Part shown: positions 17,471-27,167 of the stretch, one piece after another
Numbering within the stretch: position 1 is the stretch's first letter
How the letters are laid out: the number at the start of each line of letters is the position of its first letter
Source: UMGS1696 sp963642885
GTDB lineage: Bacteria; Bacillota; Clostridia; Oscillospirales; CAG-272
Assembly (NCBI GenBank): GCA_963642885.1
Contig: CAVIJI010000013.1
Location: 1-47,075 of the forward strand
Direction of reading: 5' to 3'
Length of the DNA stretch: 47,075 nt
Position numbers and translations under genes: made by a program
Notes under the pieces: model-generated
The model's input: the letters and a program-made list of their open reading frames with translations, nothing else
What the model was told of the DNA's origin: nothing
The model's database searches: none

Positions 17471-17689
17471 TTATTTATCTTCTTTATCGTTCTTGTGTTC
17501 AAAGTAATCCTTCAGATTTTCAATGAGTTCGTCGGGATCGACACCGTGTACTTCACATGCTTCCTCAATGGATTCAAGTCTGGATACGGGACATTCGATG
17601 CAATGCATCCCGCAATCCATAAATACCTCTGCGGTTTCCGGGTCAAAATCGACAATATCGCCGATTACCGTTTCACGTGTTATTTCCAT
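17471..17689 (-). CDS. DUF1858 domain protein (redox-disulfide type)
   Basis: A 72-residue cytosolic protein consists almost entirely of a DUF1858 domain, known from proteins linked to hybrid cluster protein. The cysteine motif CGMHCIECP (about 27-35) is the hallmark; the paired cysteines could form a disulfide or bind metal. The tail is rich in Lys, Asp and Glu. It starts 18 bp after the murA stop and is probably co-transcribed with it. Its partner and role are unknown. Confidence 0.85.
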   Translation of the reverse strand: MEITRETVIGDIVDFDPETAEVFMDCGMHCIECPVSRLESIEEACEVHGVDPDELIENLKDYFEHKNDKEDK

Positions 17690-17707
17690 ATAATCATCTC
17701 CGTTATT

Positions 17708-18997
17708 TCAATTAGCTTTCTGAGCATCGTCATTATCGGGTAAAACGACCTTCTCTATATCGGCTCCCAAGGATTTGAGCTTCTCGCATATATTGTCATA
17801 TCCTCTTTCGATGAGCCTGATTTCCGAAACCTCGGTTTTTCCCTTACAGGTAAGCGCGGCGATTATTACCGCCACACCGCCTCTCAGGTCCGTCGCTATT
17901 ACCGGTGCGGGAGTAAGCGGAGCACCGCCTTCGATAACGACAATTCTGCCGTCGACCTTTATCTTAGCACCCATTCTTCTCAGCTCTTCGACATAGCGGA
18001 AACGATTCTCGAATACACTTTCGTTTATGTAGCTTGTTCCGTCCGCAAGACATAGGAGAGCCGACATCTGCGGGTGCATATCGGTAGGAAATCCGGGATA
18101 AGGAAGCGTTTTCACGCTTGTTCTTTTAATAGTCGGGCCTGCGGTTACGTGAATGGCGTCATCGAATTCTTCGACGGTCGCACCGGTTTCGATCAGCTTC
18201 GCTGTGATGGATTCAAGATGCTTTGGTATAACATTATTGATTCTCACCGAGCCTTTTGTAGCCGCGGCGGCCACCATAAACGAACCCGCCTCGATCATAT
18301 CGGGAATAATCGCGTACGTACAGCCGTGAAGTTCCTTTACACCCTTGATTTTAATAACATCAGAGCCTGCGCCGCTGATATTCGCACCGCATGTGTTGAG
18401 GAAGTTTGCACAGTCTACTATATGCGGTTCTCTCGCGGCGTTGTCTATAACCGTAATTCCGTCTGCCGTCGCAGCCGCTATCATCACATTGAGAGTTGCG
18501 CCGACGGTCGAAACATCAAAGAAAATGTTGGCGCCGACCGCACCTTTTTCGGATTCTATCTCGATATATCCGCCATCGGTCTTAACACGTCCGCCCAAAG
18601 CCTCAAAGCCCTTAATATGCTGGTCAATAGGTCTCACACCGAAGTTACATCCACCGGGATATCCGACCTTCGCGTATCCGAATCTGCCGAACTCGGCACC
18701 GAGAAGATAGTATGAACCGCGTATTTTTCTCGCAAGCTCGTAATCCGACTGTCCGGGCTTAATATCGGTACAATCTATTTCATATGTGGTCGAACCGAGC
18801 ATCTTGATTTTCGCGCCGATGCCTTTGAGCATCTCAAGAGCATATGTAATATCCGAAATCGCGGGTATATTTTCAAGCACGCATTTTCCGTGCACAAGTA
18901 CGCATGCATATATTATCGGTAAAGCGGCATTTTTCGAACCTGATATTTCCACCTGCCCGAAAAGCGGGTTCCCGCCGTTTACTATTATTTTTTCCAT
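17708..18997 (-). CDS. murA: UDP-N-acetylglucosamine 1-carboxyvinyltransferase
   Basis: MurA adds enolpyruvate from PEP to UDP-GlcNAc, the first committed step of peptidoglycan synthesis in the cytosol. The protein is 429 residues. Lys22 lies in SGSKNAALP, and the catalytic Cys117 in the loop YPGGCNFGVRPID is the residue attacked by fosfomycin. The ATG at 18997 matches the conserved MEKIIVNGG start; upstream in-frame ATGs at 19018 and 19063 are unsupported. It is separated by 170 bp from the wal operon and likely has its own promoter. Confidence 0.96.
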   Translation of the reverse strand: MEKIIVNGGNPLFGQVEISGSKNAALPIIYACVLVHGKCVLENIPAISDITYALEMLKGIGAKIKMLGSTTYEIDCTDIKPGQSDYELARKIRGSYYLLGAEFGRFGYAKVGYPGGCNFGVRPIDQHIKGFEALGGRVKTDGGYIEIESEKGAVGANIFFDVSTVGATLNVMIAAATADGITVIDNAAREPHIVDCANFLNTCGANISGAGSDVIKIKGVKELHGCTYAIIPDMIEAGSFMVAAAATKGSVRINNVIPKHLESITAKLIETGATVEEFDDAIHVTAGPTIKRTSVKTLPYPGFPTDMHPQMSALLCLADGTSYINESVFENRFRYVEELRRMGAKIKVDGRIVVIEGGAPLTPAPVIATDLRGGVAVIIAALTCKGKTEVSEIRLIERGYDNICEKLKSLGADIEKVVLPDNDDAQKAN

Positions 18998-19065
18998 AAA
19001 AGCTACCAAGCCTTTCATTTTATCAGCCGGGGGTAATGATCGAAACAACTCATCGTATCCCATAT

Positions 19066-19071
19066 ATTATA
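19066..19071 (-). promoter_or_regulatory. Candidate -10 box of the murA promoter
   Basis: A perfect minus-strand TATAAT is found 70 bp before the murA start; the matching -35 (TTCATT with a 16-bp spacer) is poor. Confidence 0.4.
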
Positions 19072-19166
19072 ACAGTTTATGCTTAATAATGAAAGAGTTT
19101 TTTCGATGATTTTCATAAATTTAATACTTAATGACAATTTTGCACATCCGTGTGTGGCGCGAATGC

Positions 19167-20078
19167 CTATTTTTTTGTATACAATGTACCGTCTATGGCG
19201 TTATATATGAGATTCTCGGCGGTACTCGTCACTATTTTAAGACACGGTATGAGGCACAGTCCCTCGTTTTCGCCATACGTATACAGCGAATAGCACTCAT
19301 CTATGGCTACTATCTCGATTCCGTCTTCCTGTACAACGAGCTCTTTTTTAACATTGAACAGGATATTTATTATATCACTGAGCTGTGCGGAGTATGATTC
19401 ACCGAGGGTAAGAAAGCTCCATGTTCCCGATGCCGATATAACCTCGTTATTTTCGACTACGCAATACACCTTGTTGTCGTTAACCTCAACGCCTCCGATG
19501 CTTCTCGAACACATTGCGTAATATTTCCCGTTGTTTTCCCATATTCGCTCAACGGACGTTATGATATTTATGTTTCCTCCGACCTCGAATTTTTCGCTTC
19601 CGCGCTCCATGAATTCGATTACGATCTGTGTTATTTCTTCGATTTTCTGTTCACTGAGCTGCTCGGAAAAAACCTCCGCGGCGGCAGATTCGATTAAATT
19701 TTCGTTATTACCGTATTTTTTATATCTGAAGGAAAATCCGTCACCGAATTCGAATGTCGAATTATCCTCCGTTACAATAAGCTCACCGTCGGGTACCGTG
19801 AAAACGTACTTTACTTTTTTTTCGGTAAGCAGTCCCGCAACCGTTGTGTTGTAGTCTCCGCTGTTGCACACATATACGGTTCCTCTTTCTTTCCTCGTAC
19901 TGATAAGATCGCGGCTGATTGTGATATTCGCGTCGGCGAGGACTTCCACTATATCATCCGCCGATTTATCGGGCAGGTAAAAAATTTCTTTTCCGAGTTT
20001 AAGTATGACAATCGAAACGACAATACATGACAACAGCAGTATAACGATAAGCGTATTCAGTATTTTTCTTTGTTCCAT
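19167..20078 (-). CDS. YycI-like regulatory membrane protein
   Basis: This 303-residue protein has one membrane helix at residues about 8-28, and the rest is outside the cell. It is the fourth gene from walR, in the place occupied by yycI in Bacillota, and its topology and length fit. In Bacillus, YycH and YycI bind the sensor kinase in the membrane and adjust its activity. Sequence identity of the extracellular domain is too low for me to call from memory, so the name rests on position, topology and size. It starts 3 bp after the preceding gene and is the last gene of the operon. Confidence 0.6.
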   Translation of the reverse strand: MEQRKILNTLIVILLLSCIVVSIVILKLGKEIFYLPDKSADDIVEVLADANITISRDLISTRKERGTVYVCNSGDYNTTVAGLLTEKKVKYVFTVPDGELIVTEDNSTFEFGDGFSFRYKKYGNNENLIESAAAEVFSEQLSEQKIEEITQIVIEFMERGSEKFEVGGNINIITSVERIWENNGKYYAMCSRSIGGVEVNDNKVYCVVENNEVISASGTWSFLTLGESYSAQLSDIINILFNVKKELVVQEDGIEIVAIDECYSLYTYGENEGLCLIPCLKIVTSTAENLIYNAIDGTLYTKK

Positions 20079-20081
20079 ACA

Positions 20082-21428
20082 CTATTCCTCTGAGACACAT
20101 TGCCACTGTGCTTCAATCGATTCGGAAACAAAATCGCTTCTATACACAATCGATGTGCGAAGTACCTTTTTGCCTTTATCTTCCATTATCGATATAAAGC
20201 TTTCTTCCGTCATAAGCACATGCCGTTCACCTAAATTGCGAACCGAAACGGAATACAGCTCGGCGCTTCTCAATATACCGTTTTCAAACACCGCGGTAAA
20301 TGCGGGTTCGATATCGCATATCCTGATTCCGTCGAAAACGTACATGAATCTGACAGTTACCTTGCCTTCACTTACCTCAACGGACTCTATGCATATTTCG
20401 GCATCTCCCCCGGCAATATTTCTGTTCAATGAACGGAGATATGTTATTATCGAAATCGATGCTTTAATATAATTTTCAAGCGTTGCCTCATCACTGTACC
20501 CGACAAAGTCGTCGAGACCTATACCGCCGTCGGAGTACGAATTATACTCTATTCCCGATTCTCTTATGTATAACGCACCATGTGAATCGACATAGCTGTC
20601 CATACCTTCTTCATCGACATGAGACGAAAGCAATTTATCGGGATTCAACGCGAAAAATCTCATGAGGCTGTTTTTTTCGTCGTCGGTCATTTCGGTCTGA
20701 ATCAATGCTGCCGTATCGCCCGTAATAAGTATATTTCGTGTTTCTATATTTTCGGCAAATACCGGCTGTCCGTCGTAAATCCCGCATTTATACATGCTGC
20801 TGTCGTAAGAGTCCAATATTTTTTCGGTATCTTCTTTGGTTATAACATTCTCGGGTATACCGTTAAATAATTTAACATCTCCGTTTTTCGCTCTCACCGC
20901 AATATCGATTTCCCCCGAACCGTCTGTGTTAGGCATAATATACATTTCATATACATATGCCGACACGGTATCACGAACCTCATCGACTCCGCGGCAGGCA
21001 TCGGCAAACACACCTACCACACAGTCGGGCAGCTCGCTGTGATATCGGATATAAATCGAAACACCGCTCTCGGCACATGCATTCCAATCCGCAGCCGAGC
21101 CTTTTGCGACAGACTCCGGATTCATAATCTCTGATATAATACCGGAGAGTTCACGATAGATTTCGTTTATGACATTCGCTGTTCCGGTTATTCCGAGCAT
21201 TTCGCCTTCATACGTTATTCCGATGAACTCGGGTATAATATAACGCGTTATATCTATGTTGTACTCCGTTTTTTCCGATGTTACGGTACTGAGATCAAAC
21301 GGAACCAATGATTGACTCAGATTAAGCATATAAATAATTCCAAGCACCATTAAAATGAGTATAATCGTCAAAACCGTACAGAGTACGATTTTTATGGAAT
21401 TCATTCTGTCACGGCTGTTTTTATTCAT
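20082..21428 (-). CDS. YycH-like regulatory membrane protein
   Basis: This 448-residue protein has one membrane helix at about residues 11-34 and a large acidic extracellular domain. It lies directly behind walK, with its start codon overlapping the walK stop (TAATG), in the position of yycH. YycH-type proteins modulate the kinase WalK. As with the next gene, the assignment comes mainly from order and topology. Several repeats of short beta-rich segments suggest the two-domain architecture of YycH-like proteins, which is an inference. Confidence 0.6.
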   Translation of the reverse strand: MNKNSRDRMNSIKIVLCTVLTIILILMVLGIIYMLNLSQSLVPFDLSTVTSEKTEYNIDITRYIIPEFIGITYEGEMLGITGTANVINEIYRELSGIISEIMNPESVAKGSAADWNACAESGVSIYIRYHSELPDCVVGVFADACRGVDEVRDTVSAYVYEMYIMPNTDGSGEIDIAVRAKNGDVKLFNGIPENVITKEDTEKILDSYDSSMYKCGIYDGQPVFAENIETRNILITGDTAALIQTEMTDDEKNSLMRFFALNPDKLLSSHVDEEGMDSYVDSHGALYIRESGIEYNSYSDGGIGLDDFVGYSDEATLENYIKASISIITYLRSLNRNIAGGDAEICIESVEVSEGKVTVRFMYVFDGIRICDIEPAFTAVFENGILRSAELYSVSVRNLGERHVLMTEESFISIMEDKGKKVLRTSIVYRSDFVSESIEAQWQCVSEE

Positions 21429-23266
21429 TACTTAATTTCCTTTATCTCGGTTTTTATCTTGCATACCACGGGGAGCTCTATAAATACCGACGTACCCTTT
21501 CCGAGAACACTTTCAATCTTTATGCTTCCTCCGTGAGCCTCAACCAGCTCCTTAGCGATGGCAAGCCCCAAACCGGTGCCTCCCGCATCCTGATTTCGGG
21601 ATTTTTCAACACGATAAAATCTCTCGAAAAGGTGCGATATATCCGATTGAGGTATTCCTATTCCGTTATCCGCAATATTAATAATCACACTGTCATGAAC
21701 GGTCTTCTTAATCTTTATATCGATTTGTCCTCCGTCGTGAGTATACTTTATCGCATTGGATATGATATTGATGATTACCTGCTCTATTCTTTGACGGTCG
21801 GCTGTTATTTCGGGAAGATCACGGTCACAGCCGAATGTCATTTTATGTCCGTGAGCCTCAAGGTCACCCCTCATTACGTCACACAAATGTCTCACCATTT
21901 GACGAAGGTCGAACTTTTCGATATTCCATTGCGTTTTCTTATTGTCGAGCCGCGACAGCACAAGGAGATCCGACACTATTCTCTTCATTCGATCACTCTC
22001 GGACAAAACCATGTCAAGGAAATAGTTACGTGTTTCGTCATCCATTTCATCGTCCATGCGAATGGTTTCCGCGGCACTTTTGATAGCGGTCAACGGTGTT
22101 TTAAGCTCATGCGACACATTGGCTACGAATTCTCTTCTGCTTTCGTCAAGCTCGAATCTTCCCGTAACATCGTGTACGATGACAATACATCCGACGGAAC
22201 TCTTTTTTCCTTCCGTATATTTAAACGGTGCACAGCTTACGTCGTATACGCGGTCCCCGCATATTCGGTCTCTGAAAACATAACCGTCTTTTGTATTTTC
22301 AACCTCCGCATCGGGGGATGTCAACTCGAACATTCCGCCGTGGTCCGCAAGAGGAATATCGAGTGTTTCAAAACACTTTTCGGTGGTAAGTGTTCCGATA
22401 TCCGAGCCGAACAAAGCTCCCGCACTGTTGTTCGACTGCATAACGCTTCCCTCCTGCGTAAATGCAACCACGGGATCTCGCAGGCATGACAGCACAGTCT
22501 CGAGCTTTTCTCGTTCGCCGTCAACTTCTTCGAGTGTTGTCTTCAGTCTTTCTCTCATGTAGTTGAAGTTTTCGGCAAGTACTCCTATTTCGTCCTCGGA
22601 ACGCACTTCTATTTCATACGAAAATTCACCCGAAGCAACCAGCTGAGTACCGTATGTCAGGCTTTGCAGTGGTGACGAAATCGATTTGGCAAGAAAGAAC
22701 GACAGAAGCACCGCAATAAAAATACCTATAAGCATTGCCTGAAATACAATGCGGTACAGCACGCTGTTAAGCTGTCTCATTTCTCCGAGCGAATCTATAA
22801 TATATACGATAGAATCATCTCCGCTGCCGTCACCCGCGGGTATTCTGACAGCCCAGTCGGAGCTGTCCGTGCTTCCCGAGGCGGTATTTTCGCCGTTTCC
22901 GCTTATGGCAGTCAATAAATTCGGTGTTATTTTCAGTGTCGAACCGAGCGAAATGTCCGATCCCGAGAGCATTTCACCATCGAGATTCAAAATAAAATAG
23001 TTGCGATTTTTATCAATACCCAATATACTTCCGTACGCGGCAAGCACATTCTTCATCTGAGCGGCGGGATACTCACTCTTTGCCGCCTGATTCAGCTCCG
23101 ACATAAGAAGTCCGTTTTCATCGAAGCACTCTGTCATTTGTTCGGCAAAATTATCGACGTAATATGATGCGACTCCGCTGAGCAATATCGCTCCCACGGA
23201 ACACATCACCGCAATGATAAACACAAGAAGTATCAGTACTATCTTGAAATACAGGCTTTTAAACAT
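21428..23266 (-). CDS. walK: WalK-like sensor histidine kinase
   Basis: This 612-residue membrane kinase has the WalK layout: TM1 about 7-31, extracellular sensor region about 32-170, TM2 about 172-192, HAMP about 193-245, a PAS-type domain about 255-370, HisKA with His386 in VSHELKTPLTA, and HATPase with NIISNAIKYT, DNGIGIP and GTGLGLAI. WalK autophosphorylates and passes the phosphate to WalR to control cell-wall turnover. It starts 9 bp after walR. The extracellular part is not clearly PAS-like, and the ligand cannot be predicted. Confidence 0.9.
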   Translation of the reverse strand: MFKSLYFKIVLILLVFIIAVMCSVGAILLSGVASYYVDNFAEQMTECFDENGLLMSELNQAAKSEYPAAQMKNVLAAYGSILGIDKNRNYFILNLDGEMLSGSDISLGSTLKITPNLLTAISGNGENTASGSTDSSDWAVRIPAGDGSGDDSIVYIIDSLGEMRQLNSVLYRIVFQAMLIGIFIAVLLSFFLAKSISSPLQSLTYGTQLVASGEFSYEIEVRSEDEIGVLAENFNYMRERLKTTLEEVDGEREKLETVLSCLRDPVVAFTQEGSVMQSNNSAGALFGSDIGTLTTEKCFETLDIPLADHGGMFELTSPDAEVENTKDGYVFRDRICGDRVYDVSCAPFKYTEGKKSSVGCIVIVHDVTGRFELDESRREFVANVSHELKTPLTAIKSAAETIRMDDEMDDETRNYFLDMVLSESDRMKRIVSDLLVLSRLDNKKTQWNIEKFDLRQMVRHLCDVMRGDLEAHGHKMTFGCDRDLPEITADRQRIEQVIINIISNAIKYTHDGGQIDIKIKKTVHDSVIINIADNGIGIPQSDISHLFERFYRVEKSRNQDAGGTGLGLAIAKELVEAHGGSIKIESVLGKGTSVFIELPVVCKIKTEIKEIK

Positions 23267-23274
23267 ATTTCCGT

Positions 23275-23991
23275 TTATCTCTTACTCAGGTAATATCCCA
23301 CGCCGCGCTTGGTCATAAGGTATTCGGGATGTGCGGGATCGGATTCTATTTTTTTGCGTATTCTGTTTACCGTAACATCTACAGTACGTATGTCGCCGAA
23401 ATAATCGTCATATCCCCAGATTTTTTCGAGCAAATCCTCGCGTGAAAAAGCCTGACCGAGATTCTCGGCAAGAAAAAGTATCAGATTATAGTCTTTTTTC
23501 GACATTTCAACCGGTTCGCCGTTTTTCTCGACGGAGTAGTGAGATTTGTCTATCGTCAATTCTCCCACCGTTATCACACCCGAATCGGTCTTCTCTCCGG
23601 TGACAACCTCACCCGACGAGCGGCGTATATTGGCTTTGATTCTCGCTTTCAGCTCGGGGAATGAAAACGGTTTTGTTACGTAATCGTCACCTCCGGTCTC
23701 GAGACCGAGTATACGGTCCTTTTCTTCCTCACGTGCGGTAACGAATATAATCGGCACCTGACTTTTGCGGCGTATTTTTTCACATACGTCGAAGCCCGAC
23801 ATTTTGGGAAGCATTATATCAAGCAGTATTAAATCATAACCGCCTTCCAATCCCATTTTAAGCCCTTCTTCGCCGTCATAGGCTATATCACACTCGAAGC
23901 CGTCCTTACGTATGTTGTACGCGAGAACCTGTGCTATATTCTTTTCATCCTCGACTACCAATATCTTCTTTTTTCTGTCGTTATTATCCAT
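23275..23991 (-). CDS. walR: WalR-like response regulator (OmpR/PhoB family)
   Basis: This 238-residue regulator has a receiver domain with phosphoacceptor Asp58 in LILLDIMLPKMSGFD, the acidic pair VVEDE near 13-16 and Lys in VTKPFS. A C-terminal OmpR-type winged helix follows, with FSREDLLEKIWGY and the recognition helix RTVDVTVNRIRKKIE. WalR controls cell-wall hydrolase and synthesis genes in Bacillota. A strong ribosome site (GGAAGGAAG) precedes the ATG. It is not the first gene of its operon here but follows a secreted stalk-domain protein by 29 bp. Confidence 0.92.
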   Translation of the reverse strand: MDNNDRKKKILVVEDEKNIAQVLAYNIRKDGFECDIAYDGEEGLKMGLEGGYDLILLDIMLPKMSGFDVCEKIRRKSQVPIIFVTAREEEKDRILGLETGGDDYVTKPFSFPELKARIKANIRRSSGEVVTGEKTDSGVITVGELTIDKSHYSVEKNGEPVEMSKKDYNLILFLAENLGQAFSREDLLEKIWGYDDYFGDIRTVDVTVNRIRKKIESDPAHPEYLMTKRGVGYYLSKR

Positions 23992-24019
23992 ATTTACTTC
24001 CTTCCCATGTCACACGTGT

Positions 24020-25093
24020 TCAGCGCCAGAAATTCACTATCGCAATATCGTCCCTCTCATCCCGCATTTCCGAAAGAAGTATCGATATACGCTCCGAATT
24101 CCAGCAATCCTCAAGATACAGCGTTACATAATCACGCTGCGTAAAAATTCCGGCAATCTCCTCTATTATTCCGTCGGGATACGATGCGCCGTTAACTTCA
24201 AAATCGGGTTTCACGGCAAAATATCCTCTGTCGAGAAGAAGCGAATCAAGTTCATCATCACCTGTCGTCATAGTATATCTTATGTTTTTTCCCGTCAGCT
24301 TTATCAGCTCCGAATTAAGTGAATCGAAATACGCCGCGATGGAGTCCGCGGTTTCGGTATTGTCCTCACCGACGGAATAATTCGGCATCGCGAGGAAATA
24401 CCCTCCCTCCGCCATAAGCTTCATAACAAGCTCATCGCTTGTCTCCGCACTTACAAGATAAGTATATTCCACATCGTAGGCATCAAGACTTTCACGTGCG
24501 GAAAAAAACGCATCCGAATTTTCCGCAGTCGAGCAGAAAACATATATACGCTTGACACTGCTTGTTTCCGCCTCCGAAGAAGTATTTTCTACCGAAGATG
24601 CCGCATATGACTTTAACAATTCCGCCAACGTGAAAATCCTGTTTTCATCGAAGAAGCGTATTCCCGATTCATCCTCGTCGGTTTTATAGTACTCATACGA
24701 TATACCGAGTGCATCTGCGGTACTCTCGGCTTTCATGTAAAAAACACCTGAATTGCGAAATACTCCGATATTATCGACAACCTCTCCGTTTACCGCTGCC
24801 GCATTCGCATCGAAAAGTACCGAAACATAGCTCTGAGTAAGATTATTTACAAGCATAAAATTACCGTCATTCGGATATGTCAGGGTAACGTAATCGAACA
24901 TCGTGAACAGATCGGCGGGAACATAATTGTCGCCGTTTCTCTCAATCATGGGATAAACCGCGTCTTTATACCATTTTTCGTCGTTTACAATAATAGTAGG
25001 CGTTTCATCCTCTCCCGCCGCGCATATCCTTCCGACAAGTAAGGCTGAGGTCAAAACAATAAAAGCAGCAAACAACACCGTTATTTTCTTCAT
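24020..25093 (-). CDS. Secreted protein with copper-amine-oxidase-like stalk domain
   Basis: This 357-residue protein has a signal peptide at about 1-25. The segment about 33-135 (IIVNDEKW..., YVPADLFTMFDYVTL, FYMKAE) resembles the Cu_amine_oxidase N-terminal stalk domain, which often holds extracellular Clostridial proteins. The C-terminal half (about 170-357) reads like a weak polysaccharide-deacetylase-type fold, with VYVFC- and GYFLAMP-like strands but no catalytic Asp-His-His set that I can see. It is encoded in the same operon as walRK and may take part in wall sensing or remodelling; that is inference. Confidence 0.6.
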   Translation of the reverse strand: MKKITVLFAAFIVLTSALLVGRICAAGEDETPTIIVNDEKWYKDAVYPMIERNGDNYVPADLFTMFDYVTLTYPNDGNFMLVNNLTQSYVSVLFDANAAAVNGEVVDNIGVFRNSGVFYMKAESTADALGISYEYYKTDEDESGIRFFDENRIFTLAELLKSYAASSVENTSSEAETSSVKRIYVFCSTAENSDAFFSARESLDAYDVEYTYLVSAETSDELVMKLMAEGGYFLAMPNYSVGEDNTETADSIAAYFDSLNSELIKLTGKNIRYTMTTGDDELDSLLLDRGYFAVKPDFEVNGASYPDGIIEEIAGIFTQRDYVTLYLEDCWNSERISILLSEMRDERDDIAIVNFWR

Positions 25094-25096
25094 TTA

Positions 25097-26224
25097 TTAA
25101 TCCACCTCATCTGTCTGTTCCGAAAGCTGCTTGTAGTATGCCACGGCAAGATCAACTACCATTCCGTAGCTTTTAGAGCCTTCGACCGTTCCCTGTATTT
25201 CAAGGTATTTGTTGTTAACGGCATCACTTACATCGGCGGCTGTATTATCCCTGTATTTATCGAAGAACTCACTGTAACAGTTCAAATCATATCTTACTCT
25301 GTAATCGAGAGATTTTACGGCTTTCGCATACATTGTCGGCGAAGCCTTATACAACGCCGATATAAGGTACTCATACATATTCAGATATCCCGAATACTGC
25401 ATAAATGTGTCGTCCGAATTTATGCAAACAAGGTAAGCGATAAAATTCGCTTCGTTTTCACGAGCTATGCCCCTTTGATGAGCCATCTCATGCGCTGTCG
25501 TATATACATTGACAAAATACGGGTAATTCGTATTCAAATTCGCCTCCCCCGTAAAAAAGGTATATACTCCCGATATATGGGTGTATGTCATGATATCGGA
25601 AAGCATTATCTCCTTCACGGGAGCCTTTAGTTTTTGAATAAAACCGTAGCCTTCCGAAAGCTTTTCATATGATTCGGTACAAAGACGTACGGTTTCCTTA
25701 TGTGAATACGGTCTGACAGAACCTTTTCCCTGAACGATGATAACATCATCGACAAGTGCATTGAGTTTTTCTATTACTATCGAAATCGTTTCGTATAATT
25801 CGTCGCCGCTTACCTTTTCACGTGTAATGCCGAGACGTTTATCGAGTGTATCCGTACGATAGCTGACACCGAAATTAAACACAAATACGGAGTACACCAA
25901 AATAAGTATCGAAAGCATGCCGCAAACAAATCTTATCAGGCGCTTATTTCCTCTCTTTGCCGATTTCACAGAATGTACAATCAGGCATACAAGTATAACA
26001 GGGCTTGACAACACAAGAGTCTCCGCAAGCGAAAAAGGAAAAACGGACGATAGGTGAGCGGTAAACGCACGCAAACACGAAGAGATATTATCGCTCCAGT
26101 AATTCGCAAAATCCGAGGAAAATATCGCCGCTGTCTGCACCGCCGCCGCGACAATACCTACTGCGGCAAAAATCCATGCGTAAACGGGAACATACAATTT
26201 AATTCTTTTCAGCAGTCGTATCAT
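25097..26224 (-). CDS. DUF3810 membrane protein with zinc-protease-like motif
   Basis: This 375-residue protein has three N-terminal membrane helices (about 12-35, 66-87 and 98-122) and an extracellular C-terminal domain. That domain carries HEMAHQRG, an HExxH zinc motif, followed by ENEANFIAYLVC, whose glutamate could be the third ligand. DUF3810 proteins are putative membrane metalloproteases of unknown substrate. The ATG at 26224 with AAGG 6 nt upstream was chosen; it overlaps the end of the pseudouridine synthase gene by 26 bp. Its place in the wal operon suggests a link with wall homeostasis. Confidence 0.8.
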   Translation of the reverse strand: MIRLLKRIKLYVPVYAWIFAAVGIVAAAVQTAAIFSSDFANYWSDNISSCLRAFTAHLSSVFPFSLAETLVLSSPVILVCLIVHSVKSAKRGNKRLIRFVCGMLSILILVYSVFVFNFGVSYRTDTLDKRLGITREKVSGDELYETISIVIEKLNALVDDVIIVQGKGSVRPYSHKETVRLCTESYEKLSEGYGFIQKLKAPVKEIMLSDIMTYTHISGVYTFFTGEANLNTNYPYFVNVYTTAHEMAHQRGIARENEANFIAYLVCINSDDTFMQYSGYLNMYEYLISALYKASPTMYAKAVKSLDYRVRYDLNCYSEFFDKYRDNTAADVSDAVNNKYLEIQGTVEGSKSYGMVVDLAVAYYKQLSEQTDEVD

Positions 26225-27164
26225 AAAAAACCTTATCGAGAATATCATTAACGTTTTCTTTAAAATCCAAATCACCGATAAGCCGCATCATATCAGACGG
26301 TATCGGAGCGGTAACAATCATTTTATGTCCATCCATAGGATGAGGAAATTCGGTTTTCCACGAATGAAGCGCATGACGTGATATATATTTATCGGTGCCC
26401 TCTCTGCCGTAAAGAGTATCTCCGAGCAGCGGACATCCAATAGACGCGAAATGTACGCGTATCTGGTGAGTTCTTCCCGTAATCGGATGAGCGGCGACAA
26501 TGCACTTTCCGTTTTTTTCACATAGTACGGTATAATCCGTCACGGCAAGCTTGGCATCCGAATCGGATTCCGAACATACCTCACGCTCTATAATACTGTT
26601 CTCACGGCGGCGCATGTATGTTTCTATTCTTCCGCTGTGCTCACTCGGGACTGAATCCAGAACCGCTATATATGTTTTTCGTATCAGTCCATCCACCATA
26701 GACGAATACAGCTTATACGATGCATCCTTTGTATTGGCGGTAAGCATACATCCGCTTGTGTCACGGTCAAGTCTGTTCACGGGTCTGAAAACATATGTCG
26801 AATCTCTGTATCTGTACGCCAACGCATTCGCAACCGTATCGAGCTTATGTCCGAGAGAGGGATGAGACGGCATATTATACGGCTTATTTACGGCAGTCAA
26901 ATATTCATCCTCGTAAACTACTTCTATCGGCAAATCCACGGGAATGATGTAAGGACTGACATCGCTCGGCTTGTCCTCCGTAGCCAATGAAAGAACATCG
27001 CCTTTTTTTAAAACATACCTGACCGTAACCCATTCGCCGTTGACTTTTATTCCGTCGGGTGAAAACTTGAGCTTTTTAATAAGATTCATCGAATAACCGA
27101 AGTCCTTCTTCAAAACCTCACGTATCAGCTTTCCTTCGTAATTACCATCTACGATTATATCCAT
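26199..27164 (-). CDS. RluA-family pseudouridine synthase
   Basis: The 321-residue enzyme converts a uridine in rRNA or tRNA to pseudouridine. The N-terminal 60 residues look like an S4 RNA-binding domain (LIKKLKFSPDGIKVNGE, VLKKGDVLSL). The catalytic aspartate lies in PVNRLDRDTSGCML at about residue 130-140, and HPITGRTHQIRVHFASIG is the family signature. The precise target position cannot be told between the RluC/RluD/YlyB types. The start at 27164 overlaps the preceding gene's end by a few bases. Confidence 0.92.
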   Translation of the reverse strand: MDIIVDGNYEGKLIREVLKKDFGYSMNLIKKLKFSPDGIKVNGEWVTVRYVLKKGDVLSLATEDKPSDVSPYIIPVDLPIEVVYEDEYLTAVNKPYNMPSHPSLGHKLDTVANALAYRYRDSTYVFRPVNRLDRDTSGCMLTANTKDASYKLYSSMVDGLIRKTYIAVLDSVPSEHSGRIETYMRRRENSIIEREVCSESDSDAKLAVTDYTVLCEKNGKCIVAAHPITGRTHQIRVHFASIGCPLLGDTLYGREGTDKYISRHALHSWKTEFPHPMDGHKMIVTAPIPSDMMRLIGDLDFKENVNDILDKVFYDTTAEKN

Positions 27165-27167
27165 ATA

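Noticed and set aside
18074..18715. 213-codon antisense frame opposite murA
   Set aside because: Composition reflects the complement of murA codons; no motif or ribosome site.
21533..22489. 318-codon antisense frame opposite walK
   Set aside because: Lies wholly inside walK, whose domains and motifs are complete; no supporting site.
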